From contig NZ_JACXBS010000002.1 of the NCBI RefSeq assembly GCF_014698015.1, forward strand, positions 248,001 through 312,000: a stretch of 64,000 nucleotides of DNA. The letters are read 5' to 3'. Both the position numbers and the translations under genes were made by a program. Below, in pieces: positions 47,556 to 56,224 of this stretch. Source of the DNA: Kocuria sp. cx-455. GTDB lineage: Bacteria; Actinomycetota; Actinomycetes; Actinomycetales; Micrococcaceae. The notes beneath the pieces were generated by a model, which had not been told where the DNA came from, did not search any database, and saw only the letters and a program-made list of their open reading frames with translations. How positions within the stretch are numbered: the stretch's first letter is position 1; each line of letters starts with the position of its first letter.

Positions 47556-47645
47556 CTCCTCCACCGGCCGCCGCCTACGCTTTCACGGCAGAGCGGCAAC
47601 GCACCCAAGGGCCACGGTAGAGCCCGGCATTGTCACGTGGACACA

Positions 47646-47680
47646 CAACAACGCCCGCAACCTTGACGGTTGCGGGCGTT
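47646..47680. terminator. Bidirectional terminator after rsrA and bL37
   Basis: A perfect 15-bp stem (ACAACGCCCGCAACC / GGTTGCGGGCGTTGT) with a 5-base loop, lying between convergent rsrA and the bL37 gene. The flanks are only mildly T-rich. Confidence 0.85.
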
Positions 47681-47698
47681 GTCCATGTTGCACAGAAC

Positions 47699-47773
47699 TC
47701 AAGAATTGGGCCGCTTGCCGCGGTTTGCAGAGTTCTTGCGACGGTCCTTGCGCTTACGTCCACGCTTGCTCAT
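47699..47773 (-). CDS. 24-residue ribosomal protein bL37
   Basis: A very short gene encoding MSKRGRKRKDRRKNSANRGK then RPNS. The composition (12 Lys/Arg, no acidic residue except one Asp) and the ending GKRPNS match actinobacterial bL37, a small large-subunit protein seen in mycobacterial ribosome structures. ATG 47773 follows GCAGGAGG, a strong ribosome site. It is below the length limit of most gene finders. It lies convergent with rsrA, a neighbourhood kept in many actinobacteria. Confidence 0.9.
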   Translation of the reverse strand: MSKRGRKRKDRRKNSANRGKRPNS

Positions 47774-47878
47774 GGTGTACCTCCTGCGTTGATTCGTCTG
47801 GGCACCGTCCGCCAGTATCTCACACCCTGACGTGTAGTCCGAGTTCTCCGGCTGGTGCGGTCCGAGGGCGGTTATGGT

Positions 47879-48478
47879 CTATCGGGGTTCGGGCAGGTTC
47901 AACCAGTTGTACCAACCGCGATGGAGCACCAGCCAGGCCATCAAACCGTAGCCGGCCTGTCCGGGGTGACCGTGGTTGGCGGCCAGGTCCTTGCGCCACT
48001 GTTCGTGGTGCTGCAGCGGGTTGAACGTGTCCACGTACACGTGCTGCCGGCGGGTGGTCACGTCACCGAAAGCCGCGGAGAGATCAGCGATCCTGCGGTT
48101 GCGTTCCGGGTCCAGCGTGGGCGGGGGACCCACCACCAGCACCTTGATGTTGTTCTGGGTGGCCTGATCCACGATATTGGCCATGTTCAACCGCGAACGG
48201 GCCGAGGTGATGTCCAGCTCCACGTCCATGGCCGAGGGGGCGATCACCAAACGGTTGTCGCACGTGGAATCGAAACGGCGGGAAGCTTCGTCGAACCAGC
48301 GTTCGTTGAGGGACTCGCTGCCCTCGCCGGGCGCCGCCAGGTTGTAGGCGTCCACGGGCGCGATGTCCCGCGGGGTACGCGCCAGCACTCGACCGAACCA
48401 GCCCAGGGCACGGGGGTCTTCCACACCGGCTAGCAGTTCGTCACCGACGGCCACAATGCGGATCCTGCGTTGGTCCAC
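47879..48478 (-). CDS. SGNH/GDSL-like protein lacking the catalytic serine
   Basis: A 199-residue SGNH-fold protein. Block I reads VAVGDELLAG, with Glu where GDSL enzymes have the nucleophilic Ser. Block III (usually GxND) reads APSAMD, and block V (DxxH) reads NHGHPGQAGYG. So the catalytic Ser and Asn are gone but the histidine region remains. Function unknown: binding, or a different chemistry. GTG 48478 is preferred because AAAGGAAGAGG precedes it; ATG 48499 in the same frame is an alternative. It lies downstream of kgd on the same strand, separated by a strong hairpin. Confidence 0.8.
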   Translation of the reverse strand: MDQRRIRIVAVGDELLAGVEDPRALGWFGRVLARTPRDIAPVDAYNLAAPGEGSESLNERWFDEASRRFDSTCDNRLVIAPSAMDVELDITSARSRLNMANIVDQATQNNIKVLVVGPPPTLDPERNRRIADLSAAFGDVTTRRQHVYVDTFNPLQHHEQWRKDLAANHGHPGQAGYGLMAWLVLHRGWYNWLNLPEPR

Positions 48479-48506
48479 TATTCCTCTTCCTTTGCTCATA
48501 ACGTGT

Positions 48507-48541
48507 CTCGGTGGCCACCGTAAACCACGATGGCCACCGAG
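48507..48541 (-). terminator. Hairpin after kgd
   Basis: A perfect 11-bp stem (CTCGGTGGCCA / TGGCCACCGAG) with a 13-base loop, just downstream of kgd and upstream of the SGNH-like gene, both on the minus strand. It lacks a U run. Confidence 0.6.
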
Positions 48542-48594
48542 GGGAAAACGTGTCCGCCGCGACCCCGATCTCACGGGGGGCAGCGCAGTGCTGG

Positions 48595-51500
48595 TTACTC
48601 GCCGCGGTCGAAGGCCTGCTGCACCAAGGTCTCCAGTTCCTTCGCGTGACGCTTGGCGGAACCGTTGGCCGGTGAGGCGGAAGCCGGGCGCGAGGCCAGA
48701 GTGATCCGGCGGTCCACCTGAGGAAGCAGGTTCACGGCCATGAACGGCCACGCACCCTGGTTGGCCGGCTCGTCCTGGGCCCACATGACGCGAGCCTCGG
48801 GGTAGCGTGCCAGTTCCTTCTTGATCTCGTTCTCGGGAAGCGGGTAGAGCTGCTCAACACGAATGATCGCGGTGGAGTGGTCCCCGGACTCCTCGCGCTG
48901 TGCGGCGAGGTCATAGTAGAGGCGACCGGAGACAAGGATCACGTCCGTGACCTTGGAATCGTCCAGGTTGGCGACATCCGGGATGACCTGCTGAAACGTG
49001 CCCTGCGTGAAGTCCTCGATGGGGGAGGCGGCGGCCTTGAGGCGCAGCAACTGCTTGGGCGTGGCCACGATAAGCGGGCGCCGCGGGCGCGAGTAGGCCT
49101 GACGGCGCAGCAGGTGGAAGTGGTTGGCCGGGGTGGACGGATTGACCACGGTCATGTTCCGTTCTGCGCACAGCGTCAGGAACCGCTCAATACGCGCCGA
49201 GGAGTGGTCCGGGCCCTGGCCTTCGAAGCCGTGGGGAAGGAGCAGGACCAGCGAGGAACGCTGACCCCACTTCTGCTCGGCCGAGGAAATGAACTCGTCC
49301 ACGATGATCTGCGCGCCGTTGGTGAAGTCACCGAACTGCGCCTCCCACACGGTCAAGGCCTCGGGGCGTTCCACGGAGTAGCCGTATTCGAAACCCAGCA
49401 CGCCGTACTCGGACAGCAGCGAGTTGTAGATGGACAGCTTGGCCTGATCCCCGGAGAGGTTGTTCAACGGTTCCCACTCGGAGCCGTTCTCAGCATCGAA
49501 GAACACGGCGTGACGCTGCGTGAAGGTACCGCGGCGCACGTCCTGACCGGAGAACCGGACCGGCACGCCCTCCATGAGCAGCGAACCGAAGGCCATGATC
49601 TCGCCCATGCCCCAGTCCACTCCACCCTTCTGGGTCATCTCGTTGCGGCGTTCCAACAGCTTCTGCAACTTGCGGTGGGTGGTGAAACCCTCCGGGGTGT
49701 CCACGTGAGCCTCGCCGATGCGGCGGGCGACCTCTTGGGTGATGGCCGTGGACTTGGGGATCGAGACTCCCGAGTCCGCCTGCTGGGCGGAGGGGCGTTC
49801 GATGTTGGCGATTGCGGCGGCGTCGCCGGTGACCAGCGGAACCGTGGAGGTCTGGGCCTCGTGGGACTCCGCGAAGACCCGCTCCAGACGCTCCTGGTAG
49901 TCCTTGAGCGCGCGGTCGGCTTCTTCCTGGGTGATGTCACCGCGGCCCACGAGGTTCTCGGTGTAGATCTTGCGGGTCGAGCGCTTGCCGTCGATCAGGG
50001 AGTACATCAGCGGCTGTGTCATCGAGGGGTCATCGCCCTCGTTGTGGCCGCGGCGGCGATAGCAGACCAGGTCGATCACAACGTCCTTGTGGAATCGCTG
50101 GCGGTACTCGAAAGCCAACTGACCCACGCGGGTCACGGCCTCGGGGTCGTCCGCGTTCACGTGGAAGATCGGGGCCTGGATGGTGCGTGCTACGTCCGTG
50201 CAGTAGGTGGAGGTGCGCGCGCCGGTCGGGGAGGTGGTGAAACCGATCTGGTTGTTGACCACCACATGGATGGTGCCGCCCACGTGGTAACCCTCCAACC
50301 CGGACATCTGCATGACCTCGTACACGATGCCCTGCCCGGCCATGGCGGCGTCGCCGTGAACCTGGACGGCCAGCACGGGGAACGTACCGTCCCCCTCGGG
50401 CCCGGCACCCAGGACGTCCGTCTTGGCGCGGGCGATGCCCTCGATCACGGGATCCGCGGCTTCCAGGTGGGACGGGTTGGCGGCCAGGTAGACCTGCGTC
50501 TCGTTGCCGTTGTCCGAGGTGAAGACACCCTCCGTGCCCAGGTGGTACTTCACGTCACCGGAGCCCTCGATGGAGCGGGGGTCCTGGCTGCCCTCGAACT
50601 CCCGGAAGACCTGCGCGTAGGACTTACCGGCAATGTTGGTGAGCACGTTCAGGCGCCCGCGGTGGGCCATGGCGATGCCCACGCCGGCCAGGGACTCGTC
50701 TGCGGCGTCGGAAATGATCGCGTCCAGCAGCGGGATCAGGGACTCGCCACCCTCCAACGAGAAGCGCTTCTGACCCACGTACTTGGTTTGCAAGAAGGTC
50801 TCGAAAGCCTCGGCCGCGTTGAGACGACCCAGGATGCGGAACTGTTCCTCGCGGGCGGGCTTTTGGTAATCGTGCTCGAGCTTGTCCTGGAACCACTCGC
50901 GTTCTTCCGGGTTCTGCAGGTGCATGTATTCGATGCCCACGGTGCGGCAGTACGCATCACGGAGCCGCCCGAGGATCACGCGCAGGGTCAGCAGGTCCTG
51001 GCCGCCGAAACCGCCGGTGGGCCACTCACGCTCCAGGTCCCACAGGGACAGTCCGTAGCTGCGGATGTCCAGGTCCGGGTGCTTGCGCATCACGTACTCG
51101 AGCGGGTTGGTGTCGGCCATGAGGTGACCGCGCACGCGGTACGCGTGGATCAGCTGCTGGATGCGGGCGACCTTGTTGATCTGGGTTTCGGGGTTGACCT
51201 GGTTGTCCACGGCCCAGCGAACGGGCTCGTAGGGGATGCGCAGGGCCTCGAAAATGTGATCGTAGAAGTCGTCCCCGCCCAGCAGGTAGTGCTCCACGAG
51301 CTTCAGGAATTCACCCGAACCGGCGCCCTGGATCACGCGGTGATCGTAGGTGGAAGTCAGGGTGATGATCTTGGAGACGCCCATGCGCGCGGTGGTGCGC
51401 GGGGAGGCGCCCTTGTACTCGGCGGGGTAGTCCAGTGCGCCCACGCCCACGATGCAGGCCTGGCCCTTGGACAGTCGCGGCACGGAGTGCACCGTGCCGA

Positions 51501-52482
51501 TCCCACCCGGGTTGGTCAGGGACACCGTGGTGCCCTGGTAGTCCTCCATCGTCAATTCGCCGGAACGGCCACGCTTGACCACGTCTTCGTACGCGGTCCA
51601 GAACTGCATGAAGGTCATGTCCTCGGCGCCCTTGATGTTGGGCACCACCAGATTGCGCGAACCGTCCTTGTTGGGGATGTCGATCGCGATGCCGAAGTTC
51701 ACGTGGGCCGGCTGGATCGCGGCGGGCTTGCCGTCCACTTCGCCGTAGATCACGTTCTGCGACGGGTAATTGGCCAGCGCGCGGATCACGGCGTAGCCGA
51801 TCAGGTGAGTGAAGGACACCTTGCCGCCGCGGTTGCGCGCCAGGTGACTGTTGATCACCAGACGGTTGTCGATCAGCAGCTTGGCGGGCACCGCGCGCAC
51901 GGTCGTGGCGGTCGGCACGGTGAGGGAGGCGTCCATGTTCGCCGCCACGGCCTTGGCCGGGCCGCGCAGCTTGGTGACCTTGTCCTCCGCCTCGGTCTTG
52001 GCTTCCTGTTCCTTGGCCTTCGTCTTGGCGTCGACTTCGGGCTGGGCGCGGATGGGTCGCTTGGTGGCCGAGCCCTCGCCGCCGTTGGACTCCTGATCCA
52101 CGCCCTCGGGCCGGCCCTTGGCCTTGGAGCCTCCGGTGGTCGACGACGGCGCCGCGGCGCGCTTGGGTGCGCCGGCGGTGGACTTGGTTGCCGGGGCGGA
52201 ATTCTTCTGGGTCACCTTGGGCTTGTTCTCCTGGGTGGCTGCCGAGGGGGCCGCCTTGGACGGGGCAGGGGCTGGCTTCTTGGCGGCATTGTCGGAGCTC
52301 GCGGAAGACTGCGAGGAGTCTGCGGTATCGGCATCAGAGCCCTTGCTCATTTCCTCGAAAATGGGCCACCACTTGTTGTCCACGGAGTTCTTGTCGTCCT
52401 GGTACTTCTCGAACAGCTCGTCAACGAGCCATTCATTACCGGCGAATTCTTCGGGGATCAGGTGGTGCGGCTGCTCTGGCAC
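48595..52482 (-). CDS. kgd: Multifunctional 2-oxoglutarate dehydrogenase/decarboxylase (E2-E1 fusion)
   Basis: A 1295-residue enzyme that joins an E2 succinyltransferase-like domain to a thiamine-diphosphate E1 domain. Residues about 1-45 are the E1-type N-terminal helix (NEWLVDELFEKYQDDK), then a Lys/Ala/Pro/Ser-rich linker to about 170, the E2-like domain with the catalytic STYDHRVIQGAGSGEF (about 390-410), then E1 with GMAHRGRLNVL, GDAAMAGQGIVYEV and the thiamine-binding NNQIGFTTSP. This fusion is the actinobacterial OdhA/Kgd, which lacks a lipoyl domain and relies on shared E3. GTG 52482 is the start; a 16-bp palindrome lies about 110 bp upstream. Confidence 0.95.
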   Translation of the reverse strand: MPEQPHHLIPEEFAGNEWLVDELFEKYQDDKNSVDNKWWPIFEEMSKGSDADTADSSQSSASSDNAAKKPAPAPSKAAPSAATQENKPKVTQKNSAPATKSTAGAPKRAAAPSSTTGGSKAKGRPEGVDQESNGGEGSATKRPIRAQPEVDAKTKAKEQEAKTEAEDKVTKLRGPAKAVAANMDASLTVPTATTVRAVPAKLLIDNRLVINSHLARNRGGKVSFTHLIGYAVIRALANYPSQNVIYGEVDGKPAAIQPAHVNFGIAIDIPNKDGSRNLVVPNIKGAEDMTFMQFWTAYEDVVKRGRSGELTMEDYQGTTVSLTNPGGIGTVHSVPRLSKGQACIVGVGALDYPAEYKGASPRTTARMGVSKIITLTSTYDHRVIQGAGSGEFLKLVEHYLLGGDDFYDHIFEALRIPYEPVRWAVDNQVNPETQINKVARIQQLIHAYRVRGHLMADTNPLEYVMRKHPDLDIRSYGLSLWDLEREWPTGGFGGQDLLTLRVILGRLRDAYCRTVGIEYMHLQNPEEREWFQDKLEHDYQKPAREEQFRILGRLNAAEAFETFLQTKYVGQKRFSLEGGESLIPLLDAIISDAADESLAGVGIAMAHRGRLNVLTNIAGKSYAQVFREFEGSQDPRSIEGSGDVKYHLGTEGVFTSDNGNETQVYLAANPSHLEAADPVIEGIARAKTDVLGAGPEGDGTFPVLAVQVHGDAAMAGQGIVYEVMQMSGLEGYHVGGTIHVVVNNQIGFTTSPTGARTSTYCTDVARTIQAPIFHVNADDPEAVTRVGQLAFEYRQRFHKDVVIDLVCYRRRGHNEGDDPSMTQPLMYSLIDGKRSTRKIYTENLVGRGDITQEEADRALKDYQERLERVFAESHEAQTSTVPLVTGDAAAIANIERPSAQQADSGVSIPKSTAITQEVARRIGEAHVDTPEGFTTHRKLQKLLERRNEMTQKGGVDWGMGEIMAFGSLLMEGVPVRFSGQDVRRGTFTQRHAVFFDAENGSEWEPLNNLSGDQAKLSIYNSLLSEYGVLGFEYGYSVERPEALTVWEAQFGDFTNGAQIIVDEFISSAEQKWGQRSSLVLLLPHGFEGQGPDHSSARIERFLTLCAERNMTVVNPSTPANHFHLLRRQAYSRPRRPLIVATPKQLLRLKAAASPIEDFTQGTFQQVIPDVANLDDSKVTDVILVSGRLYYDLAAQREESGDHSTAIIRVEQLYPLPENEIKKELARYPEARVMWAQDEPANQGAWPFMAVNLLPQVDRRITLASRPASASPANGSAKRHAKELETLVQQAFDRGE

Positions 52483-52588
52483 GGGAGATACGCCTCTTCC
52501 ATATGACGGTGTGCTCCGGTGGTTGCTCGGTAGACCACCACCGGTCGGTGGTGCCCGCGGCATGTGTCTCCGCAGGCGGACGTGGTGA

Positions 52589-52604
52589 CCTTATTCTCAT
52601 AAGG
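52589..52604. repeat. Palindrome CCTTATTCTCATAAGG in the kgd-guaB1 region
   Basis: A perfect 6-4-6 palindrome about 110 bp upstream of the kgd start, within the likely promoter. It resembles an operator and shares a TTAT.GAGAAT core with the zinc-box sequences 1.6 kb away. No regulator is assigned. Confidence 0.5.
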
Positions 52605-52735
52605 CCGTACTAAGCCAACAGTCTAATGAGGCGGGCACCCCCTGGCCAGTCCATCCTGACCGTTCGGTAGGTCTCCTCGTGCGTCCATCAGGGACCCCTG
52701 ACGGGCTGCCTGACGGGCCCGTAGTATGGGCTCTC

Positions 52736-54193
52736 GTGCGATTCCTCACGACTCCCAGTACCGACCTTACCTACAACGATGTTTTCCTGGTGCCGTCCAT
52801 CTCCCGGGTGACGTCCCGCTTCGATGTGGACCTGTCTCCGGGTGACGGCACCGGCTCCACCATTCCATTGGTGGCGGCCAATATGACGGCGGTGACCGGT
52901 CGGCGCATGGTCGAAACCATGGCGCGCCGCGGCGGCCTGGGCATCCTGCCGCAGGACATCCCGCTGGACGTCATTGCCGAGGTGACCGCGTGGGTCAAGA
53001 GCCGCTCACCCCAGTACGAGACCCCGGTGACCTTGCACGAGACGGACACGGTTCATGACGCGCTCGGGGTCATGCACAAGCGCCCTCACGGGGCCGTGCT
53101 TGTCACGGATGAGAAGGGCAACTACCGCGGCCTGGTGCTCGCCGCCGATTGCCAGGACGTGGACCGCTTCACCCAGTTGACGGACGTCATGCGTACGGAC
53201 GGGCCGGTGTTCCAGGTCGAGGACTTCGCCGGCCAGGATCACGACGCCGCGATGCGCTCCGCCTATGCGAAGCTGGCGGGCTCGCGGCTCAGTGTCGCGC
53301 CCGTTCTGCGGGGGCGGGCCATCGAGGGCGTCCTCACTCAGAAGGGCGCGGTGCGCTCCACGATCTACCAACCCGCCCTCGGTCCGCAGGGCCGTTTGCA
53401 GGTGGGCGCCGCAGTGGGGATCAACGGCGAGGTGGCCGCGAAGGCCGCCGCGCTGCTCGACACCGGCATCGACGTGCTCGTGGTCGATACCGCCCACGGC
53501 CACCAGATCAAGGCCATGCAGGCGGTCGAGGTCGTGCGCGCCCTGGACCCGCAGGTCCCCGTCGTGGCCGGAAACGTGGTCTCCGCCGACGGCGTGCGCG
53601 ACCTCATCGGCGCCGGCGCGGACATCGTCAAAGTGGGTGTGGGCCCCGGGGCCATGTGCACCACCCGCATGATGACCGCCGTGGGTCGACCCCAGTTCTC
53701 CGCCGTGGTCGAATGCGCGGACGCCGCGGCCGATCTTGGAAAACACGTCTGGGCCGACGGTGGCATCAAGCACCCGCGGGACGTGGCCCTGGCGCTCGCC
53801 GCCGGGGCGCGTCAGGTCATGGTCGGGTCCTGGTTCGCCGGCACTCACGAGGGTCCCGGCGATCTCAACATCGATGCGAACGGTCGCGCCTACAAGGAGA
53901 GTTTCGGGATGGCATCCGCGCGGGCCGTGCGCCACCGCACCCGCGGGGAGGACGAGTTCGCCCGCGCCCGCAAGGCACTGTTCGAAGAAGGCATCTCCAA
54001 CTCCAAGATGTACCTGGATCCGCAGCGTCCGGGAGTCGAGGACCTGATCGATCACATCACCTCCGGTGTGCGCAGCTCCATGACGTACGCGGGGGCCACC
54101 TCGCTCGCGCAGTTTAGCAACCGCGCCGTGGTGGGAATCCAGTCGCAGTCCGGTTATGACGAGGGCCGCCCGCGTTCGGAATCCTGGAGCTGA
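52736..54193 (+). CDS. guaB1: GuaB1-family GMP reductase (IMPDH-related)
   Basis: A 485-residue IMPDH/GMPR-family barrel with a CBS-domain insert. The N-terminal part is LTYNDVFLVPSISRVTSRFD, the CBS region spans about 90-210, the conserved loop is GIDVLVVDTAHGHQIKAM, the catalytic cysteine is in GPGAMCTTRMM and the finger-flap region is YKESFGMASARA. Mycobacterial GuaB1 proteins of this kind act as GMP reductases in purine recycling. GTG 52736 precedes VRFLTTPSTD; the upstream frame is not family-like. It is divergent from kgd. Confidence 0.9.
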   Translation: MRFLTTPSTDLTYNDVFLVPSISRVTSRFDVDLSPGDGTGSTIPLVAANMTAVTGRRMVETMARRGGLGILPQDIPLDVIAEVTAWVKSRSPQYETPVTLHETDTVHDALGVMHKRPHGAVLVTDEKGNYRGLVLAADCQDVDRFTQLTDVMRTDGPVFQVEDFAGQDHDAAMRSAYAKLAGSRLSVAPVLRGRAIEGVLTQKGAVRSTIYQPALGPQGRLQVGAAVGINGEVAAKAAALLDTGIDVLVVDTAHGHQIKAMQAVEVVRALDPQVPVVAGNVVSADGVRDLIGAGADIVKVGVGPGAMCTTRMMTAVGRPQFSAVVECADAAADLGKHVWADGGIKHPRDVALALAAGARQVMVGSWFAGTHEGPGDLNIDANGRAYKESFGMASARAVRHRTRGEDEFARARKALFEEGISNSKMYLDPQRPGVEDLIDHITSGVRSSMTYAGATSLAQFSNRAVVGIQSQSGYDEGRPRSESWS

Positions 54194-54223
54194 CGAGCCC
54201 TTCCGGCGGCGGTTTCCGGTCTC

Positions 54224-54290
54224 GGTCTTATTGAGAATGATTAGTGATATGCTCTCCGCAGATCAAATGCAATCCATTCTCAATAAGACC
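54224..54290. promoter_or_regulatory. Zur-like operator pair with a 16-bp inverted repeat
   Basis: GGTCTTATTGAGAATG (54224-54239) recurs as its exact reverse complement at 54275-54290, 35 bp apart. The left copy continues as TATTGAGAATGATTAGTGAT, an imperfect palindrome like actinobacterial Zur boxes (TGAAAATGATTTTCA type). The two arms could also form a hairpin. It lies 34-100 bp upstream of znuA, so Zur with zinc would block transcription (inference). Confidence 0.75.
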
Positions 54291-54295
54291 CGGTT

Positions 54296-54305
54296 TTGAG
54301 AATGA
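54296..54305 (+). promoter_or_regulatory. Third TTGAGAATGA copy before znuA
   Basis: TTGAGAATGA recurs 18 bp before the znuA start codon. It is a half-site at most, but three copies of this core in 80 bp support a metal-responsive control region. Confidence 0.5.
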
Positions 54306-54323
54306 CCCCGAGGAGATGATTTC

Positions 54324-55310
54324 GTGTCCATGTGCGTTCCCGGCCACACCGTTGTTCGTTCCGCCGTTGCCGTATCCGCGCTGAGTGCCCTGGTGCTCAC
54401 CGGCTGTTCGGCCACTTCGGGGGATGCCCAGCAAGGCGACGCGGCGGCGTCGGACGGGGACAAAATCACGGTCGTGACCTCGACCAACGTCTACGCGGAC
54501 CTGGTGGAACAGGTCGCCGGCGACCACGTGGACGTCACGCCCGTCATTGACTCCGCCGCGCAGGATCCCCACTCGTACGAGGCGTCTCCGCAGGACCGGC
54601 TGACCATTGAGAAGGCGGACGTGGTGATCCTCAACGGCGGTGGCTACGACGCGTTCATGGAGGACATGACCACGGATTCGCAGGCGGTCATCAACGCGGT
54701 GGACGTGTCCGAACTGGAGGGAAAAGAGCAAGCGGCCGAGGAACACGAGCACACGCACGATGAGGAAGGCCACGAAGGTCACAGCCACGCGCCCGGCGGA
54801 TTCAACGAGCACGTCTGGTACGACCTGGACACCATGCAGACGTTGACCGACCGCATTGCCGAACAACTGGGGGAGATCGACACCAACAATTCCCAGGAGT
54901 TCACGGACAACGCGGCCTCGCTCACTGATCAGCTGTCCGGAATGAAGAGTGAGCTCGAATCGTTGAACGCCTCGGGTGGCTACGTGGCCACCGAGCCGAT
55001 GCCCGGGTATCTCTTGCAGGACGCGGGACTCCACGATGACACTCCCGCGGAATTCACGACCGCCATCGACTCGGAATCGGACGTGGCCCCCGCCGTCCTG
55101 AAGGACACCACGGACCTGGTCACGAGCGGTCACATCGACCTGCTCGCGTTCAACCAGCAAACTTCCACGGGCCAGACCGAGAAGCTGCGCGAGGAGGCCG
55201 AGAACTCCGGGGTGAGCGTGGTGGAATTCTCCGAGACCCTTCCCGACGGCAAGACGTACCAACAATGGATGCAGGACAACATCGACCAGGTTTCCCAGGC
55301 TGTGAAGTAA
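54324..55310 (+). CDS. znuA: Zinc ABC transporter substrate-binding lipoprotein
   Basis: A 328-residue lipoprotein with signal sequence and lipobox LVLTGC (Cys28), so it is anchored outside the membrane. The ZnuA/TroA fold has ITVVTSTNVYADLVEQVAGD, the metal His in DPHSYEAS, GGGYDAFMEDM, NEHVWYDLDT and the final DLLAFNQQTS region. A His/Glu-rich loop HEHTHDEEGHEGHSH (about 147-161) is the mark of zinc-specific members. GTG 54324 follows AGGAG; ATG 54330 is an alternative. It is the first gene of the operon. Confidence 0.93.
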   Translation: MSMCVPGHTVVRSAVAVSALSALVLTGCSATSGDAQQGDAAASDGDKITVVTSTNVYADLVEQVAGDHVDVTPVIDSAAQDPHSYEASPQDRLTIEKADVVILNGGGYDAFMEDMTTDSQAVINAVDVSELEGKEQAAEEHEHTHDEEGHEGHSHAPGGFNEHVWYDLDTMQTLTDRIAEQLGEIDTNNSQEFTDNAASLTDQLSGMKSELESLNASGGYVATEPMPGYLLQDAGLHDDTPAEFTTAIDSESDVAPAVLKDTTDLVTSGHIDLLAFNQQTSTGQTEKLREEAENSGVSVVEFSETLPDGKTYQQWMQDNIDQVSQAVK

Positions 55311-55318
55311 CGGCCCGG

Positions 55319-56224
55319 ATGACCCTTCCCACCAAGGCGGCACCAACCATTCACACTCCAGCGGCCCAACCCGCCACACGCACCACCGCGAGCACCCCGC
55401 CCCGCACCCAGCCGGAACCGGGCCGGGCAGTGGTCGAACTCAAGAACGCGGAACTCGCGTTCGGCGAGCGCGTGCTGTGGCGCGACCTCAACCTGACCAT
55501 TCGGGAAGGTGAGTACTTTGCCGTGCTCGGTTCCAACGGGACCGGTAAGACCAGTTTTCTCAAAGTGTTGCTCGGACTGCTCCCGCTGACGCGCGGAACG
55601 GCCTCCGTGACGGGGGAACGCCCCGGTGCGGCGTCGCGTCATGTGGGGTACGTCCCGCAGCAGCGCGGCTTCGCGCCGAGGACGCCGCTGCGCGCCCGTG
55701 ACCTGGTGGCCCAGGGGATCGACGGGCACAAGTGGGGGATCAGAGTCCGCCGCCGCGCCGTCAACCACCGCGTGGACGAGCTGCTTGAGAAGGTCGGGGC
55801 CGGCGACTACGCCAATGCCCCGGTCGGGCTGCTTTCCGGTGGTGAACAACAGCGGTTGCGCATCGCCCAGGCCCTGGCCACCGACCCGGAGCTGCTGTTG
55901 TGCGACGAGGCCCTGCTGTCCCTGGATCTGAACCATCAATACATCGTGAGCGAGCTGGTCAATGCGCAGCGCGTGAAGACCGGTAGCGCAGTGGTGTTCG
56001 TGACCCACGACATCAACCCCATCATCGATCACGTGGATCGCATCCTGTACTTGGCTGGGGGCTCCTTCAAGATCGGCACCCCCGATGAGGTCATGCGTTC
56101 CGAGGTGCTGTCGGAGCTGTACGGCGCGGACATCGAGGTGTTGCGCAGCAATGGCCGGATCATCGTGACCGGTCGGCCCGACAACACCCACCACATCTCG
56201 TCCCAGGAAGGCCTCATCCCGTGA
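55319..56224 (+). CDS. znuC: Zinc ABC transporter ATPase
   Basis: A 301-residue ABC ATPase. A Thr/Pro-rich N-terminal tail (about 40 residues) is followed by VLGSNGTGKTSFLKVL (Walker A), GLLSGGEQQRLRIAQAL (signature) and LLLCDEALLSLD (Walker B), then HDINPI (switch His). The tail before the domain is longer than usual. ATG 55319 lies 8 bp after znuA. Confidence 0.93.
   Translation: MTLPTKAAPTIHTPAAQPATRTTASTPPRTQPEPGRAVVELKNAELAFGERVLWRDLNLTIREGEYFAVLGSNGTGKTSFLKVLLGLLPLTRGTASVTGERPGAASRHVGYVPQQRGFAPRTPLRARDLVAQGIDGHKWGIRVRRRAVNHRVDELLEKVGAGDYANAPVGLLSGGEQQRLRIAQALATDPELLLCDEALLSLDLNHQYIVSELVNAQRVKTGSAVVFVTHDINPIIDHVDRILYLAGGSFKIGTPDEVMRSEVLSELYGADIEVLRSNGRIIVTGRPDNTHHISSQEGLIP

Noticed and set aside
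48877-52506. 1209-codon open frame opposite kgd
   Set aside because: A shadow of codon use in kgd; no motifs, and kgd is a complete recognised enzyme.
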